64,000 nt of DNA, from contig JBBRNP010000004.1 in assembly GCA_038230255.1 (NCBI GenBank), forward strand, positions 186,001-250,000, written 5' to 3'. This stretch comes from AV40 sp038230255. Its GTDB lineage: Bacteria; Verrucomicrobiota; Verrucomicrobiia; Chthoniobacterales; UBA10450. Below the pieces are notes generated by a model. That model saw nothing but the letters and a program-made list of their open reading frames with translations. It was not told the DNA's origin and did no database searches. Made by a program: the position numbers and the translations under genes. This document shows, one piece after another, positions 35,188-45,100 of the stretch; the stretch's first letter is position 1, and each line of letters begins with the position of its first letter.

Positions 35188-35295
35188 TTGTCATGTCGAG
35201 CGGAGTCGAGACATCTCTAAATATTTCCGTGCTTAGTTAGCTCACAACGACAGAAATAGTCAGAGATTCCTCCACTTCGGTCGGAATGACAAAAA
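35188..35295. repeat. Widely dispersed inverted-repeat element between ileS and lspA
   Basis: The gap is occupied by an element with outer arms TTGTCATGTCGAGCGGAGTC (starting 35188) and, at the other end, CACTTCGGTCGGAATGACAA, with inner ACATCTCT and AGAGATTCC also complementary. Strings of the type TGTCAT-xCGAGC-GGAGTCGA recur between genes of many metagenome-assembled genomes; I recognise the pattern but did not search. It may act as a long hairpin in the ileS-lspA transcript. Confidence 0.55.
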
Positions 35296-35298
35296 GGA

Positions 35299-38028
35299 TC
35301 ACTTGGCGTCAACGACCTGTTCGCAGCGGTCGCACAAATCCGGATGCGTTTTGCTTTTGCCAACGTACTCACGATGACGCCAACACCGCGCGCATTTCTG
35401 GTAAGGCGTCTTCGTGACCGTCGCGCCCGGTTCTTTTCCCTGTTCGATACTGAGGTCGCTCAGAATGAAAAACTCCTCCAGCTCCTCTTTGTTGAGTTTG
35501 CTCGTCACATCGGCGTTCGAACGCAAAACAACCGCCGCCTCCAGCGCATTGCCAATCAATTTTTCCTGACGTGCTTTTTCGATCGCTTGACCGATCACGC
35601 CACGCAGCCGCAAAAGATCCGTCATCTGCGCGATTGATTGATCGCCTCGGTTCTGAGTCTTCGGAAATTCTTCGAAGTGAACCGATGCGTCGCCGCGCGA
35701 ATAACGCCATGCTTCCTCAGCCGTGAATGCGAGAACTGGTGCGAGTAACTGACAAAGAGCGCCGTAAATTTCGTGCATCGCGGCTTGGGTAGCGCGACGA
35801 CGAGACGATTCGGGCGCGTCGCAATACATCCGGTCCTTGGTGATGTCGACGTAAAGGCTGCTCAGATCGACCGCGCAAAATTGATTCAAAGTGTGATAAA
35901 CCTTGTGAAACTCGAATGCCTCATAAGCCGCACGGCAATCCGCAATCACTTGATCCAGGCGTTCGAGGATCCAACGATCGACCAAACTAAAATCTGCCTT
36001 TCCGCTTTCCTGCTTTCCTGAGGGATAGTCAAAAAGGTTGCCCAGCAAAATCCGGAGCGTGTTGCGGATCCTCCGATAAGTGTCACCGAGGCGCGTGAAC
36101 ATTTCTTCCGAGAACGGAACATCAGCGGTGTAATCGATGCTACTCGCCCAAAGTCGCACCAGATCAGCGCCGTGCTTGTTAACAAAATGTCCGGCGTCCA
36201 TCGGTTTGTCGTAAGTGCTCGACTTAGAAATTTTCTTTCCATCGAGATCGACCACAAAGCCATGCGTGACGCAGCTTTTGTAAGGCGCTCGACCATTCAG
36301 AGCGATGCTGGTCATGAGCGAAGATTGAAACCAGCCGCGATGCTGGTCGGTCGCCTCTAAGTACATATCGGCCGGATCGCGCAGCTCGGGATGCAACGCG
36401 CAGACTGCGCGATGCGAAACGCCGCTGTCGATCCAGACGTCGATGGTGTCGTTGCGTTTGGTTGTTCCGACGGGCAGCCCCAATTGTTTGGCAAGATCGA
36501 TATCATTCAATTCGAACCAAACATTCGAGCCGCGCTCCGCGACCAGATCGGCCAGCTTGCGAATTACTTTGGCGTCGAGAATTGGCTTCCCCTCCGCTGA
36601 GTAAAAGACCGGCAAGGGCACACCCCAGCTGCGTTGACGCGAGATAACCCAGTCGGGTCGCGACTCGACCGTGCCCGCGATCCGCTTTTCGCCCCACGCC
36701 GGAATCCATTTCACTTCCTTGTGAATTGCTTCCAGGGCCTTGCCGCGGAGATCGTCGATCCGAATAAAAAACTGTTCGACGTTGCGAAAGATGATCGGCG
36801 TTTTCGAGCGCCAGCAATATGGATAGGAGTGGTGAAAGTTTTGCGCGCCTAACAAATTGCCGCGCTCGCGCAACAAGTTCACGACGTCAGCGTTCGCGTC
36901 GAAGACATATTTGCCGGTGAGATTTGGGAGCTCGGCTTCGTCGGTGAGACGGCCGTGATCATCAACCGGGGACAGGATCGGCAAATTGTTTTGTTTGCCT
37001 AACCAATAATCGTCCTCGCCGTGGCCGGGCGCGATGTGGACTGCGCCCGTGCCGGTATCCATCGTCACGAAGTCCGCCGTGAGCACGATTGCTTCACGAT
37101 CAAGAAATGGATGACGTGCTTTGATCTTGTCGATCTTCGCTCCGGAAAATGATGCTCGCGGTTCGCCAACCGGTTCGAATTTTGTGGCCGCGCAAAACTG
37201 CGGAACGCGTTTGTCGGCCAGCAACAAAGTTTCGGTTCGGGGCGCTGAGGCCCCTCCCACATTTTGGAATTCCTGGACGACGTAGAGCTCCTTCGGATCG
37301 ACCGCGATCGCGAGGTTAGCGGGCAACGTCCACGGCGTAGTCGTCCAGATCGCGATGCTGGCTTTGTCCTTCCATTCGCCGGTCGCGATCGGAAATTTCA
37401 CATAAACAGCGGTGTCGTCGCGCTCCTGATATTCCACTTCGGCTTCGGCAAGCGCGGTCTGGGCGCCGGTGCTCCAAAAAACCGGTTTCTGTGATTGATA
37501 GACGAGGCCTTTTTCGACGAAGACCGCGAACGCGCGCAGGATCTCGGCTTCGTATTTGGGATCCAGCGTCAGGTAAGGGCGCTCCCAGTCGCCGAGCACG
37601 CCGAGCCGTCTGAATTGCTCGCGTTGAAGATCGACGTACTTGCGCGCGAACGCGTCGCAGCGCTTGCGCACTTCAAGCGGCGACAAATCGCGTGATTCCT
37701 TAACAACTTTGTATTCGATCGGAAGCCCGTGGCAGTCCCAACCCGGAACGTAAGGCGCGCGCTTGCCAAGCATGGTTTGCGATTTCACGACAAAATCTTT
37801 CAGGATTTTGTTGAGCGCGGTGCCCATGTGCACGTCGCCGTTGGCGAACGGCGGGCCATCGTGAAGCACAAACAGCTCACGATCTTTGCGCGATTTTTGG
37901 ATCTTCTGATAAAGCTGCGCTTCGTCCCAGTGTTTGAGCAACTCCGGCTCGCGCGTCGCCAGATTCGCCTTCATCGGAAAATCCGTGCGCGGCAGATTGA
38001 GCGTGTCTTTGTAATTCTTCGCAGTCAT
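35299..38028 (-). CDS. ileS: Isoleucyl-tRNA synthetase
   Basis: A 909-residue class I synthetase charging tRNA-Ile. The HIGH-type signature is DGPPFANGDVHMGTALNKIL, the Gly-Trp loop is YVPGWDCHGLPIEYKVVKES, and the KMSKS-type loop is DLDGKKISKSSTYDKPMDAG. The C-terminal zinc site has Cys pairs in CARCWRHREYVG and CDRCEQVV, as in bacterial IleRS. Editing-domain region TTTPWTLPANLAIAVDP is present. One segment, FQNVGGASAPRTETLLLADK (residues about 255-275), is unlike the family and is encoded by a palindromic G/C-rich string, suggesting an in-frame repeat insertion at about 37230-37270. A second odd stretch, FDYPSGKQESGKADFSLVDR, lies near the anticodon-binding domain. Confidence 0.97.
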   Translation of the reverse strand: MTAKNYKDTLNLPRTDFPMKANLATREPELLKHWDEAQLYQKIQKSRKDRELFVLHDGPPFANGDVHMGTALNKILKDFVVKSQTMLGKRAPYVPGWDCHGLPIEYKVVKESRDLSPLEVRKRCDAFARKYVDLQREQFRRLGVLGDWERPYLTLDPKYEAEILRAFAVFVEKGLVYQSQKPVFWSTGAQTALAEAEVEYQERDDTAVYVKFPIATGEWKDKASIAIWTTTPWTLPANLAIAVDPKELYVVQEFQNVGGASAPRTETLLLADKRVPQFCAATKFEPVGEPRASFSGAKIDKIKARHPFLDREAIVLTADFVTMDTGTGAVHIAPGHGEDDYWLGKQNNLPILSPVDDHGRLTDEAELPNLTGKYVFDANADVVNLLRERGNLLGAQNFHHSYPYCWRSKTPIIFRNVEQFFIRIDDLRGKALEAIHKEVKWIPAWGEKRIAGTVESRPDWVISRQRSWGVPLPVFYSAEGKPILDAKVIRKLADLVAERGSNVWFELNDIDLAKQLGLPVGTTKRNDTIDVWIDSGVSHRAVCALHPELRDPADMYLEATDQHRGWFQSSLMTSIALNGRAPYKSCVTHGFVVDLDGKKISKSSTYDKPMDAGHFVNKHGADLVRLWASSIDYTADVPFSEEMFTRLGDTYRRIRNTLRILLGNLFDYPSGKQESGKADFSLVDRWILERLDQVIADCRAAYEAFEFHKVYHTLNQFCAVDLSSLYVDITKDRMYCDAPESSRRRATQAAMHEIYGALCQLLAPVLAFTAEEAWRYSRGDASVHFEEFPKTQNRGDQSIAQMTDLLRLRGVIGQAIEKARQEKLIGNALEAAVVLRSNADVTSKLNKEELEEFFILSDLSIEQGKEPGATVTKTPYQKCARCWRHREYVGKSKTHPDLCDRCEQVVDAK

Positions 38029-38401
38029 CGCGAGCAGTGCCAGTCCGGCTCCGGACCGAGCCTACCTAGCATCCACGACCCGACAAATCAATGTGCCGAA
38101 GCTTGGCAAAAAATTGCGCGAAATCGCAGTCGTAATATCGCCCAGATTGGAACCCTAGGAGCATGGGTAAAAAACTCCCCGGGCAGGAAAGCATTGTCCG
38201 AAAAACCAGCAAATCCAATTTACGCGATTATAAAGAATAGTCTCGACGCAACTATTTCTTTCTGACCTAATACGTCCGCTTGCGGGCTGGATATCGAATA
38301 GAAGGAATAACGTTCGAAAAGTCGCTGACCAAACTCAGTAGATCCGATGCAAAATCTTATTCCGGGCCTGGCTTCGATTTTTCAAAGATACAAAACATAC
38401 T
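38029..38401. other. Gene-free gap before the tandem secreted-protein block
   Basis: This 373-bp stretch has no convincing ORF or RNA gene. It separates the minus-strand ileS from the plus-strand block, so it must contain both promoters. I could not fix -35/-10 boxes with confidence; AT-rich stretches occur around 38220-38240 and 38380-38400. No Shine-Dalgarno is visible before the ATG at 38402. Confidence 0.5.
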
Positions 38402-41400
38402 ATGAACAAGAAATCCTCTTCCGAATCGGGTATCTTTAATCTGCGCATCTTCCTGGTTTTTGCTCTGTGCTCGATTAGCGGGCTGCTAGCTCTAATCAGT
38501 TTTGCGGCCAGTCCATCCTCCGGCACCATTACTCCGACTTCCAGCCCAATCACATGGAACGGGACCGCCTCAGGCATTCCCCCCACGGGCGGAGGAGAAA
38601 GTTCCTGCACGGAAGGGACTAATTGCGACAGCTTCACGCTCACAATCTCCGGAACTCCCGGTGATTGGACGGGCAAGCAGGTGCATGTCCAGATTAATTG
38701 GGCGCTCCCCGCAAACGACTACGATATGTACGTGCACAAAGACTCGCTTTCGGGTCCGGTGGTGGCGTCGTCCGGATCGGGCGGAACTACGCAGGAGCAG
38801 GTGGATCTTAACCCGGCGAGCTCAAGCATCGGCACCGGCACGTTTGTGGTGCACGTGGTCTATTTCGCGGCAACTCAGGCAGATCAATATCATGGAACCG
38901 CCAGCGTTGTCGCGGCTGGCAGTGCACCAATCCCTGCGCCCACACCGACCACCGGGCTTGCCCCGCGTTACGAAAATTTCAATCCTCCCGCGGCCGGCCC
39001 TGCTACTTTGGGCCGCAGCTCGGGCGAACCTTCCATCGGAATCGCGTTGGGTATCACTGGACATCCGGAAGGCCGGGCCATGTTCCAATCGGATGTGCAA
39101 ACGTTGCGGGTCACATTCAACGGTTGCGTCAGGCCGACATGGGAGAACAAACCGGCGCCGACTTCGCTCCAGGATTTTGATCCAATCCTGTTCACCGATC
39201 ATCAAACCGGACGCACCATTGTGTCGTTGCTGAGTTTTGCCGGCGACCCGGTGGCGCCTCAGATCTCGTACACCGACACCGCCACACCTTTCAATGATGG
39301 CGACGTGTGGACACCCGCCGGTCTCGGACCTCGCATTGGTTCGGGCATAGATCACCAGACTGTTGGTGGCGGACCGTACCATGTCGATCCCGTTACTGGA
39401 TTACCTCCCGCGCATGATCCGTTGTACCCGAACGCCGTTTACTACTGCTCACAGGCTCTGGTGGATGCCAGTTGTGCGCGAAGCGATGACGGCGGACAAA
39501 CCTTTGCCGCCGACCCAGTCGTTCTCCCGGCCTATACCGATCAATGCGGCGGACTGCATGGACACGTAAAAGTCGCACCCGATGGCACGGTGTATTTGCC
39601 TAACAAAGGCTGCGGCACGGCACAGGGGGTAGTCGTATCGGAAAATAATGGATTAACGTGGAGCATTCGGACGGTGCCGGGGAGTACCCAAGGAAGTAGC
39701 GATCCGTCGGTCGGCGTCGGCCGAGGAGATCAGACCAGCGGCAAAGGAAAAGTTTATTTCGGGTACGCTGACGGTGACACCAAAGCGGTCATTACCACCT
39801 CTACGGACCACGGCATGAATTGGAGTCAGCCTCTGGATGTTGGAGCACAACTGGGAATCAATAATGTTGTTTTTCCCGCGGTCATTGCGGGCGATGATAA
39901 CCGCGCCGCGTTCGCGTTTCTCGGCACACCGACAGCGGGCGGATTACAAGGCCGCGGTTTCACCGGCGTCTGGCATCTTTACATCGCCACCACCTACGAT
40001 GGCGGTGCGACGTGGACTACGGTTGACGCCACGCCTAGCGATCCCGTGCAACGCGGTTGTATCTGGCTTGGTGGCGGAGCCAACGTCTGCCGGAATCTGC
40101 TCGACTTTATGGACGTGCAGATGGATCAACAGGGCCGCGTTCTGGCCGGTTATGCCGATGGATGCGCCGGAGGCGATTGCGTTCAAGCGCCATCCTCGGC
40201 AATTGGTAATTCTTACACCGCCCTGGCCGGCATCGCGCGCCAATCTGGTGGGCGCCGTCTCCTCGCAGCGTTTGATCCGCCTGAAATGGCGACAGTTCCG
40301 GGGACACCGTTTGTGACTGCCAGACGTAATGGCAGCGTCGTTCAGCTGTCGTGGTCGGAAGCGGACAATGGTGGCTCGCCCATCACAACTTATACAATAC
40401 TCCGCGGCACAGCGGCTGGAGCCGAGGCGCCATTTAACTTCGTCTCTGGCAATACGCTGACTTATATCGATCCCACCGCCACCAACCCGGCTACCACCTA
40501 TTTTTACAAGGTCGTTGCCATGAATGCACAAGGATCTTCGTGTGGCGACAACGAAGTGTCCGCGCCTTATGCCGGGGATTCGGCCTCCGGTATGATCCTG
40601 TCCACCGATCCGACCAGCGACCAAATCGGCGCTCCGGGTAATGCTGACCTCGACATTCAATCGCTTACGATTGCCGAGCCGGGATCCGGTCCAAACGCCG
40701 GCAAACTCGTGCTTAACTTAAAAGTGGCCGATCTCTCCGTCGTGCCTAACGAAAGAATGTGGAGGATCATCTGGGCCTCTCCTTACTCATCAGGCAGCCA
40801 ATATTACGTTGGCATGACTAAGGATCAGAATGGCGTTGTCAGTTTCGAATACGGCACGGTCGCCACTGCAACAGTCGGCTTGGTCCTCGGTGTGCCGTCC
40901 ACAACCAAAGTGGGCACGCCTGACGTGGGCACCTTTACGACTGCGGGCTTGATCACGATCGTTGTTTCGAAGGACAAGGTTGGAAATCCAAAGACGGGTG
41001 ATCTGCTCGGTAACTTTTCGGTCAGAACGTACGCCACTGTTACCACTCAGATTCGAACAACGAACGCTATCGATACCACCGGCAACGCCACCAACCTCGA
41101 TCGCACCGCCAACACCGCCACGTATCAGCTTGTCGGTCCCGTGCCCGGCCTCAATAGTGTCGTGTCTCGCAAGACCCACGATACCGCTGGAACATTCGAC
41201 GTTAATTTGCCGCTCGTCGGTAGTCCCGGCATCGAATGCCGTACCGGCCAGGGCACGAATTCCGATTCGCATCAGGTTGTCTTCACCTTTGCCGCGCCGG
41301 TAACGGTCACGGGCGTTACCGTCACTCCCGGCTCAGGGGGCACAGCCAGCGCCTCCGGCCCACCCATTGTGAATGGCAATCAAGTAACTGTTAATCTCAC

Positions 41401-41746
41401 TGCCAGCAACGCCCAAACAATCACCATCAGCTTGCTCGGAGTAAACGGCGCCGGCATTAACGGCAACGTTTCCGTCCAAATGGGCGTGCTCTTGGGCGAC
41501 ACGACTGCAAATGGTTCAGTCAATTCGAGCGATATCGCGCAAACCCAATCTCAATCCGGGCAACCGGTGACGGCAGCTAACTTCCGCGAAGATGTGACCG
41601 TTAACGGCTTGATCAACAGTTCGGACATTGCGCTGGTTCAGTCCAAATCCGGAACCGCACTACCGGCAGCAGGTACCGCCAGTCTGTCTCCTTCGCCGTC
41701 AAAGACAGACCTGAAGCGTCCAGGATCAAAAACCAATAAGCAATGA
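38402..41746 (+). CDS. Large secreted Asp-box propeller/Fn3/dockerin-like protein (paralogue A)
   Basis: An 1114-residue extracellular protein of unknown function. Order: signal/anchor helix (~16-37), a beta domain resembling PPC-type domains (~45-165, WALPANDYDMYVHKDSLSG), Pro/Thr linker, a sialidase-like propeller (~185-630) with Asp-box repeats (SDDGGQTF, SENNGLTWS, STDHGMNWS, TTYDGGATWT) and QCGGLHGHVKVAPDGTVYL, an Fn3 domain (~640-725), an unnamed beta domain with LTIAEPG (~740-910, called IAEP here), then the family cassette (~925-1085) with SRKTHDTAGTFDVNLPL and two EF-hand/dockerin-like loops (DTTANGSVNSSD, DVTVNGLINSSD). A basic tail (KTDLKRPGSKTNKQ) ends the protein. No sialidase catalytic Arg triad was confirmed, so an enzyme activity is not claimed. 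Confidence 0.88.
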   Translation: MNKKSSSESGIFNLRIFLVFALCSISGLLALISFAASPSSGTITPTSSPITWNGTASGIPPTGGGESSCTEGTNCDSFTLTISGTPGDWTGKQVHVQINWALPANDYDMYVHKDSLSGPVVASSGSGGTTQEQVDLNPASSSIGTGTFVVHVVYFAATQADQYHGTASVVAAGSAPIPAPTPTTGLAPRYENFNPPAAGPATLGRSSGEPSIGIALGITGHPEGRAMFQSDVQTLRVTFNGCVRPTWENKPAPTSLQDFDPILFTDHQTGRTIVSLLSFAGDPVAPQISYTDTATPFNDGDVWTPAGLGPRIGSGIDHQTVGGGPYHVDPVTGLPPAHDPLYPNAVYYCSQALVDASCARSDDGGQTFAADPVVLPAYTDQCGGLHGHVKVAPDGTVYLPNKGCGTAQGVVVSENNGLTWSIRTVPGSTQGSSDPSVGVGRGDQTSGKGKVYFGYADGDTKAVITTSTDHGMNWSQPLDVGAQLGINNVVFPAVIAGDDNRAAFAFLGTPTAGGLQGRGFTGVWHLYIATTYDGGATWTTVDATPSDPVQRGCIWLGGGANVCRNLLDFMDVQMDQQGRVLAGYADGCAGGDCVQAPSSAIGNSYTALAGIARQSGGRRLLAAFDPPEMATVPGTPFVTARRNGSVVQLSWSEADNGGSPITTYTILRGTAAGAEAPFNFVSGNTLTYIDPTATNPATTYFYKVVAMNAQGSSCGDNEVSAPYAGDSASGMILSTDPTSDQIGAPGNADLDIQSLTIAEPGSGPNAGKLVLNLKVADLSVVPNERMWRIIWASPYSSGSQYYVGMTKDQNGVVSFEYGTVATATVGLVLGVPSTTKVGTPDVGTFTTAGLITIVVSKDKVGNPKTGDLLGNFSVRTYATVTTQIRTTNAIDTTGNATNLDRTANTATYQLVGPVPGLNSVVSRKTHDTAGTFDVNLPLVGSPGIECRTGQGTNSDSHQVVFTFAAPVTVTGVTVTPGSGGTASASGPPIVNGNQVTVNLTASNAQTITISLLGVNGAGINGNVSVQMGVLLGDTTANGSVNSSDIAQTQSQSGQPVTAANFREDVTVNGLINSSDIALVQSKSGTALPAAGTASLSPSPSKTDLKRPGSKTNKQ

Positions 41747-41806
41747 AAGGCAATCGAGTGGAATACATCCATCTCCCACGCAGTCTCCGATTCAGAGCAA
41801 CAAAAA

Positions 41807-42046
41807 ATGATATCGGAACCCAGCGCTGCGGCGGTTAAGAAGGCCTTCGCGCTCCCGGCCGTCGCGGGGTTATTACCAATGAGGCGCCGTCGGGTCGCAC
41901 CAGTTAAAAGTCCCGCCGCCGGTTTCGGTCAGGTATTAGCCCGATCTTTTTCCAGCAAGACGGCGAACCGGAGATCGACATCGTCACGGGGGGCTTTCAG
42001 TCGGGCAGAAAAAAATGCCCGGCCATACATCCTAAAGCCGGGTTAA
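41807..42046 (+). CDS. Small basic ORF downstream of paralogue A
   Basis: A 79-residue Arg/Ser/Ala-rich frame (MISEPSAAAVKKAFALPAVA...) with no recognised domain. It has no good Shine-Dalgarno. Its upstream DNA (ATACATCCA, CTCCGATTCAG, CAACA before ATG, GGAACC after) resembles the stretch before the small ORF at 45706, which follows paralogue B, so both may descend from one unit duplicated with the large gene. This copy could be a decayed version. The remainder of the gap 41747-42126 shows nothing else. Confidence 0.35.
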   Translation: MISEPSAAAVKKAFALPAVAGLLPMRRRRVAPVKSPAAGFGQVLARSFSSKTANRRSTSSRGAFSRAEKNARPYILKPG

Positions 42047-42126
42047 TACGATGCGTTTGTAAACAATTGTATAACAATCAACCACGATCGGCTGGATGGG
42101 CGGGCCAACAACAATCCTCTTAAAAT

Positions 42127-45100
42127 ATGAAATCTTCTCGTTCCTTCTCGGTCATTATTCTTATTTGCCTAGTCGCTTTTACAGCGACGGCAATTACGTT
42201 CGCTGGCAACAAAAAGGGCGCCAGGCGTCTGCGTGATTACTCGCCACTCGTGCCGCTGGTCGCTGATCCGTGCGTAACGCCGGGCATTTCTATCGTTACC
42301 GATCCAGCCGGTGATACCGGCACGACGGTCGGCACCGTGCCAGGGGCCGCGACGCAGGACATCAGGGAAGTGTTAATCGCCGAGCCAGGCCAGGCCGACA
42401 GCGTACGGCGCCTGGCGGTGACCATGAAGGTGGAGGGTGACCTGAGCACGTTGCCGCCCAGTGGCATCTGGCGCGTCTTCTTCAAACCATCTACCGGAAC
42501 GCTGACTTATTTTGTGGGAGTGTTTAACGATCCGACTGCGGGAGTTGTATATAATTACGGAAGCGTCGGGACGACCACAACGACGCTGGGCGCTGCTGAT
42601 AGCGGATCAATTTCCGTTGCTAACAAAACGTTCACTATCCTCATCTCCGACAGCAAAGTCGGCAATCCCGCTGCAGGAACGGCGCTCACCGGAATCTACG
42701 GACGGACCCAAACTTTAGTTGGGGCGGCGGGCACTGGAGCGACGCCGACCCACGATATCGCACCGGATACCGCGCCAACCACCGGAACCGGAAGTTATAC
42801 GATGGTCAGCACCCCGTGCGTGGCGGGGACTCCGACGCCCACGCCCACGCCCACCCCGCCGCCGGTTGCTGGCGCGCCCAGATATTTTAATTACGTGTCG
42901 CCACAGGGCATCGCTGACAGCGTGGGCGAGCCATCCATTGGTTCCAATTACAAGAGTGAAAAGTTATTCAGCAACAGCATGTTCTCGATCCTGAATGGCG
43001 GCACGACATTGTTCTTCGGCGGATTTTCGCCCTCTCTGGTAAGAAACACTTTCAATGACTGCTCCTCACCGGCAGGTACACTTTGGGAGCCGAAGACACT
43101 TTTGACGGCGAACAGCCCGCGAGGTTTTGGCGACCCGATTCTTTTCACCGATCACATCCCCGGCCGCACCTTCGTTTCGCAGCTCGAGGGACTCACCCCG
43201 GCAGGCAGCACCACCGACATTACCGATGACGACGGCGACACCTTTACGCCAAGCGAAGGATCGGGATTGCCTTCTTGCATCGACCACCAGACGATCGGCG
43301 GTGGCCCATTCCATGCCCCCCTTACGGGCAGTGATCCTTTATACCCGAACGCGGTTTACTACGCCTCGCAGTGCGTCGCCGATGCGACCTGCTCCCTGAG
43401 CCTCGATGGAGGAAGAACTTTCGGCCCGGGAAACGTAATGTTTACTACGGCCGACTGCGGTGGATTGCATGGACATCTTAAAGTGGCGCCGGATGGAACG
43501 GTGTTTGTGCCCGATAACGCGTGCGGTGGAACGGATTTGATCGGCCATGTGGATGGTAACCAAGCCGTCATTGTGTCCGAGAATAATGGCGTGACGTGGG
43601 CCATCCGGAAAATCCCCGGATCGACCACACAGAGCGACGACGACAACTCGGTCGGAGTGGCGACCGATAGCAATACAATCTATGTGGGGTTTCAGTCGGG
43701 CGACGGTCATCCGCGCATCGCAAAGTCGACTGACAAAGGGCTAACGTGGTCAGTTCCTTTTGATGTTGGCACGACGGTGACCAGTGGGGGCCCGATATTG
43801 AATACGGCATTTAGCGCGGTCGTGGCCGGTGATCCCAATCGCGCATCATTTGCCTTCTACGGCACCGAAACTGGTGGCAGCGACTGGAATCAACCTGACT
43901 TCGCCGGTGTCTGGTATCTCTACCTTGCCAGCACTTTTGATGGCGGTGTGACGTGGTCCACTCAGAACCTGACACCTGGTGATCCGGTCCAGCGCGGCGG
44001 AATCTGCGGGAGCGGTGCCTGCCGCAACCACCTCGACTTTTTCGACGCCACGATTGATCGGGAAGGCCGCGTGCTAGTCGGTTACACGGACGGCTGCGTC
44101 AGCGCCAGCTGTTTGAATGGCGGTAACAATGACTTTACGGCGAAGGGCGTCATCGCGCGCCAGGCCGGCGGCAAACGGATGTTTGCCGCGAGCGATCCGA
44201 ACGAGCCCGCCTTGGCGGGTGCGCCCTTGGCTAAGGGAACCTTAAATGCCGCAAACACGGTTGCCACTTTATCGTGGCCAGTGCCGGACAACAGCGGCTC
44301 GCCGATTACGGGCTACAAGGTTTACCGCGGCCCATCAGCCGGCCCGTTCACGCTTCTCGCGACCACACCCGTGAACAACTACACCGATACGACGTTTAGT
44401 ACCGGGAGTTTCTATAGAGTCACGGCCGTGAACGCCATTGGTGAAGGACCATACTGCGGCACGTTCGCGCCCATACCCGGAGGCCGAACCGCATGCGTGT
44501 TGCCGGGTATTCTCGTTAATGACGATATTAATCCCGACGGCACCGATAACGATGCTGGAGCGAATATGCCTCCAGACCCGCGCGTCAACATCCGGCAACT
44601 CTTTATCGCCGAGCCATTCTTTGGAGCCGGCGTGAATAAACTGGTCTTCACCATGCAGCTCGCGCCATCAACGGGAACAGGAGCAACGACGCCGCCAGCC
44701 AGCAGCCAGTGGTACATTGTTTGGCAATCTCAGTCCCCCACTGTGGACTTCGATCGCTACTACGTGGGGATGAAGACGGACGCGGCTGGTGCACTCTCGT
44801 TTGAATACGGGAAATTTGGTGTGCCTCTCGATGCCACTAATCCGAACCCGAACGCAAATATTCCCGTTAAACTTGGCGACGCGGATAGCGGAAGCTACAA
44901 CGTTGCTACAGGCCTGGTGACCATCGTGCTCTCCAACAGCAAAGCGGAAAACGTCGGCTCGGGAGGAAGCCTCTCGAGAGTCAACGTAAGAACTTATTTT
45001 GCTCGGCCCGACAGCGGTCCGAAAACGCAAGGCACTGCCAGTGACATCACTGGCGACGGTACCTACACGCTCGTGGGCAACGCTTCCTGCTCGACACCGC

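Noticed and set aside
38402..41746. Calling paralogues A-D sialidases
   Set aside because: Asp-box repeats are present, but the Arg triad and catalytic Tyr/Glu were not identified; Asp-box propellers occur in many non-sialidases.
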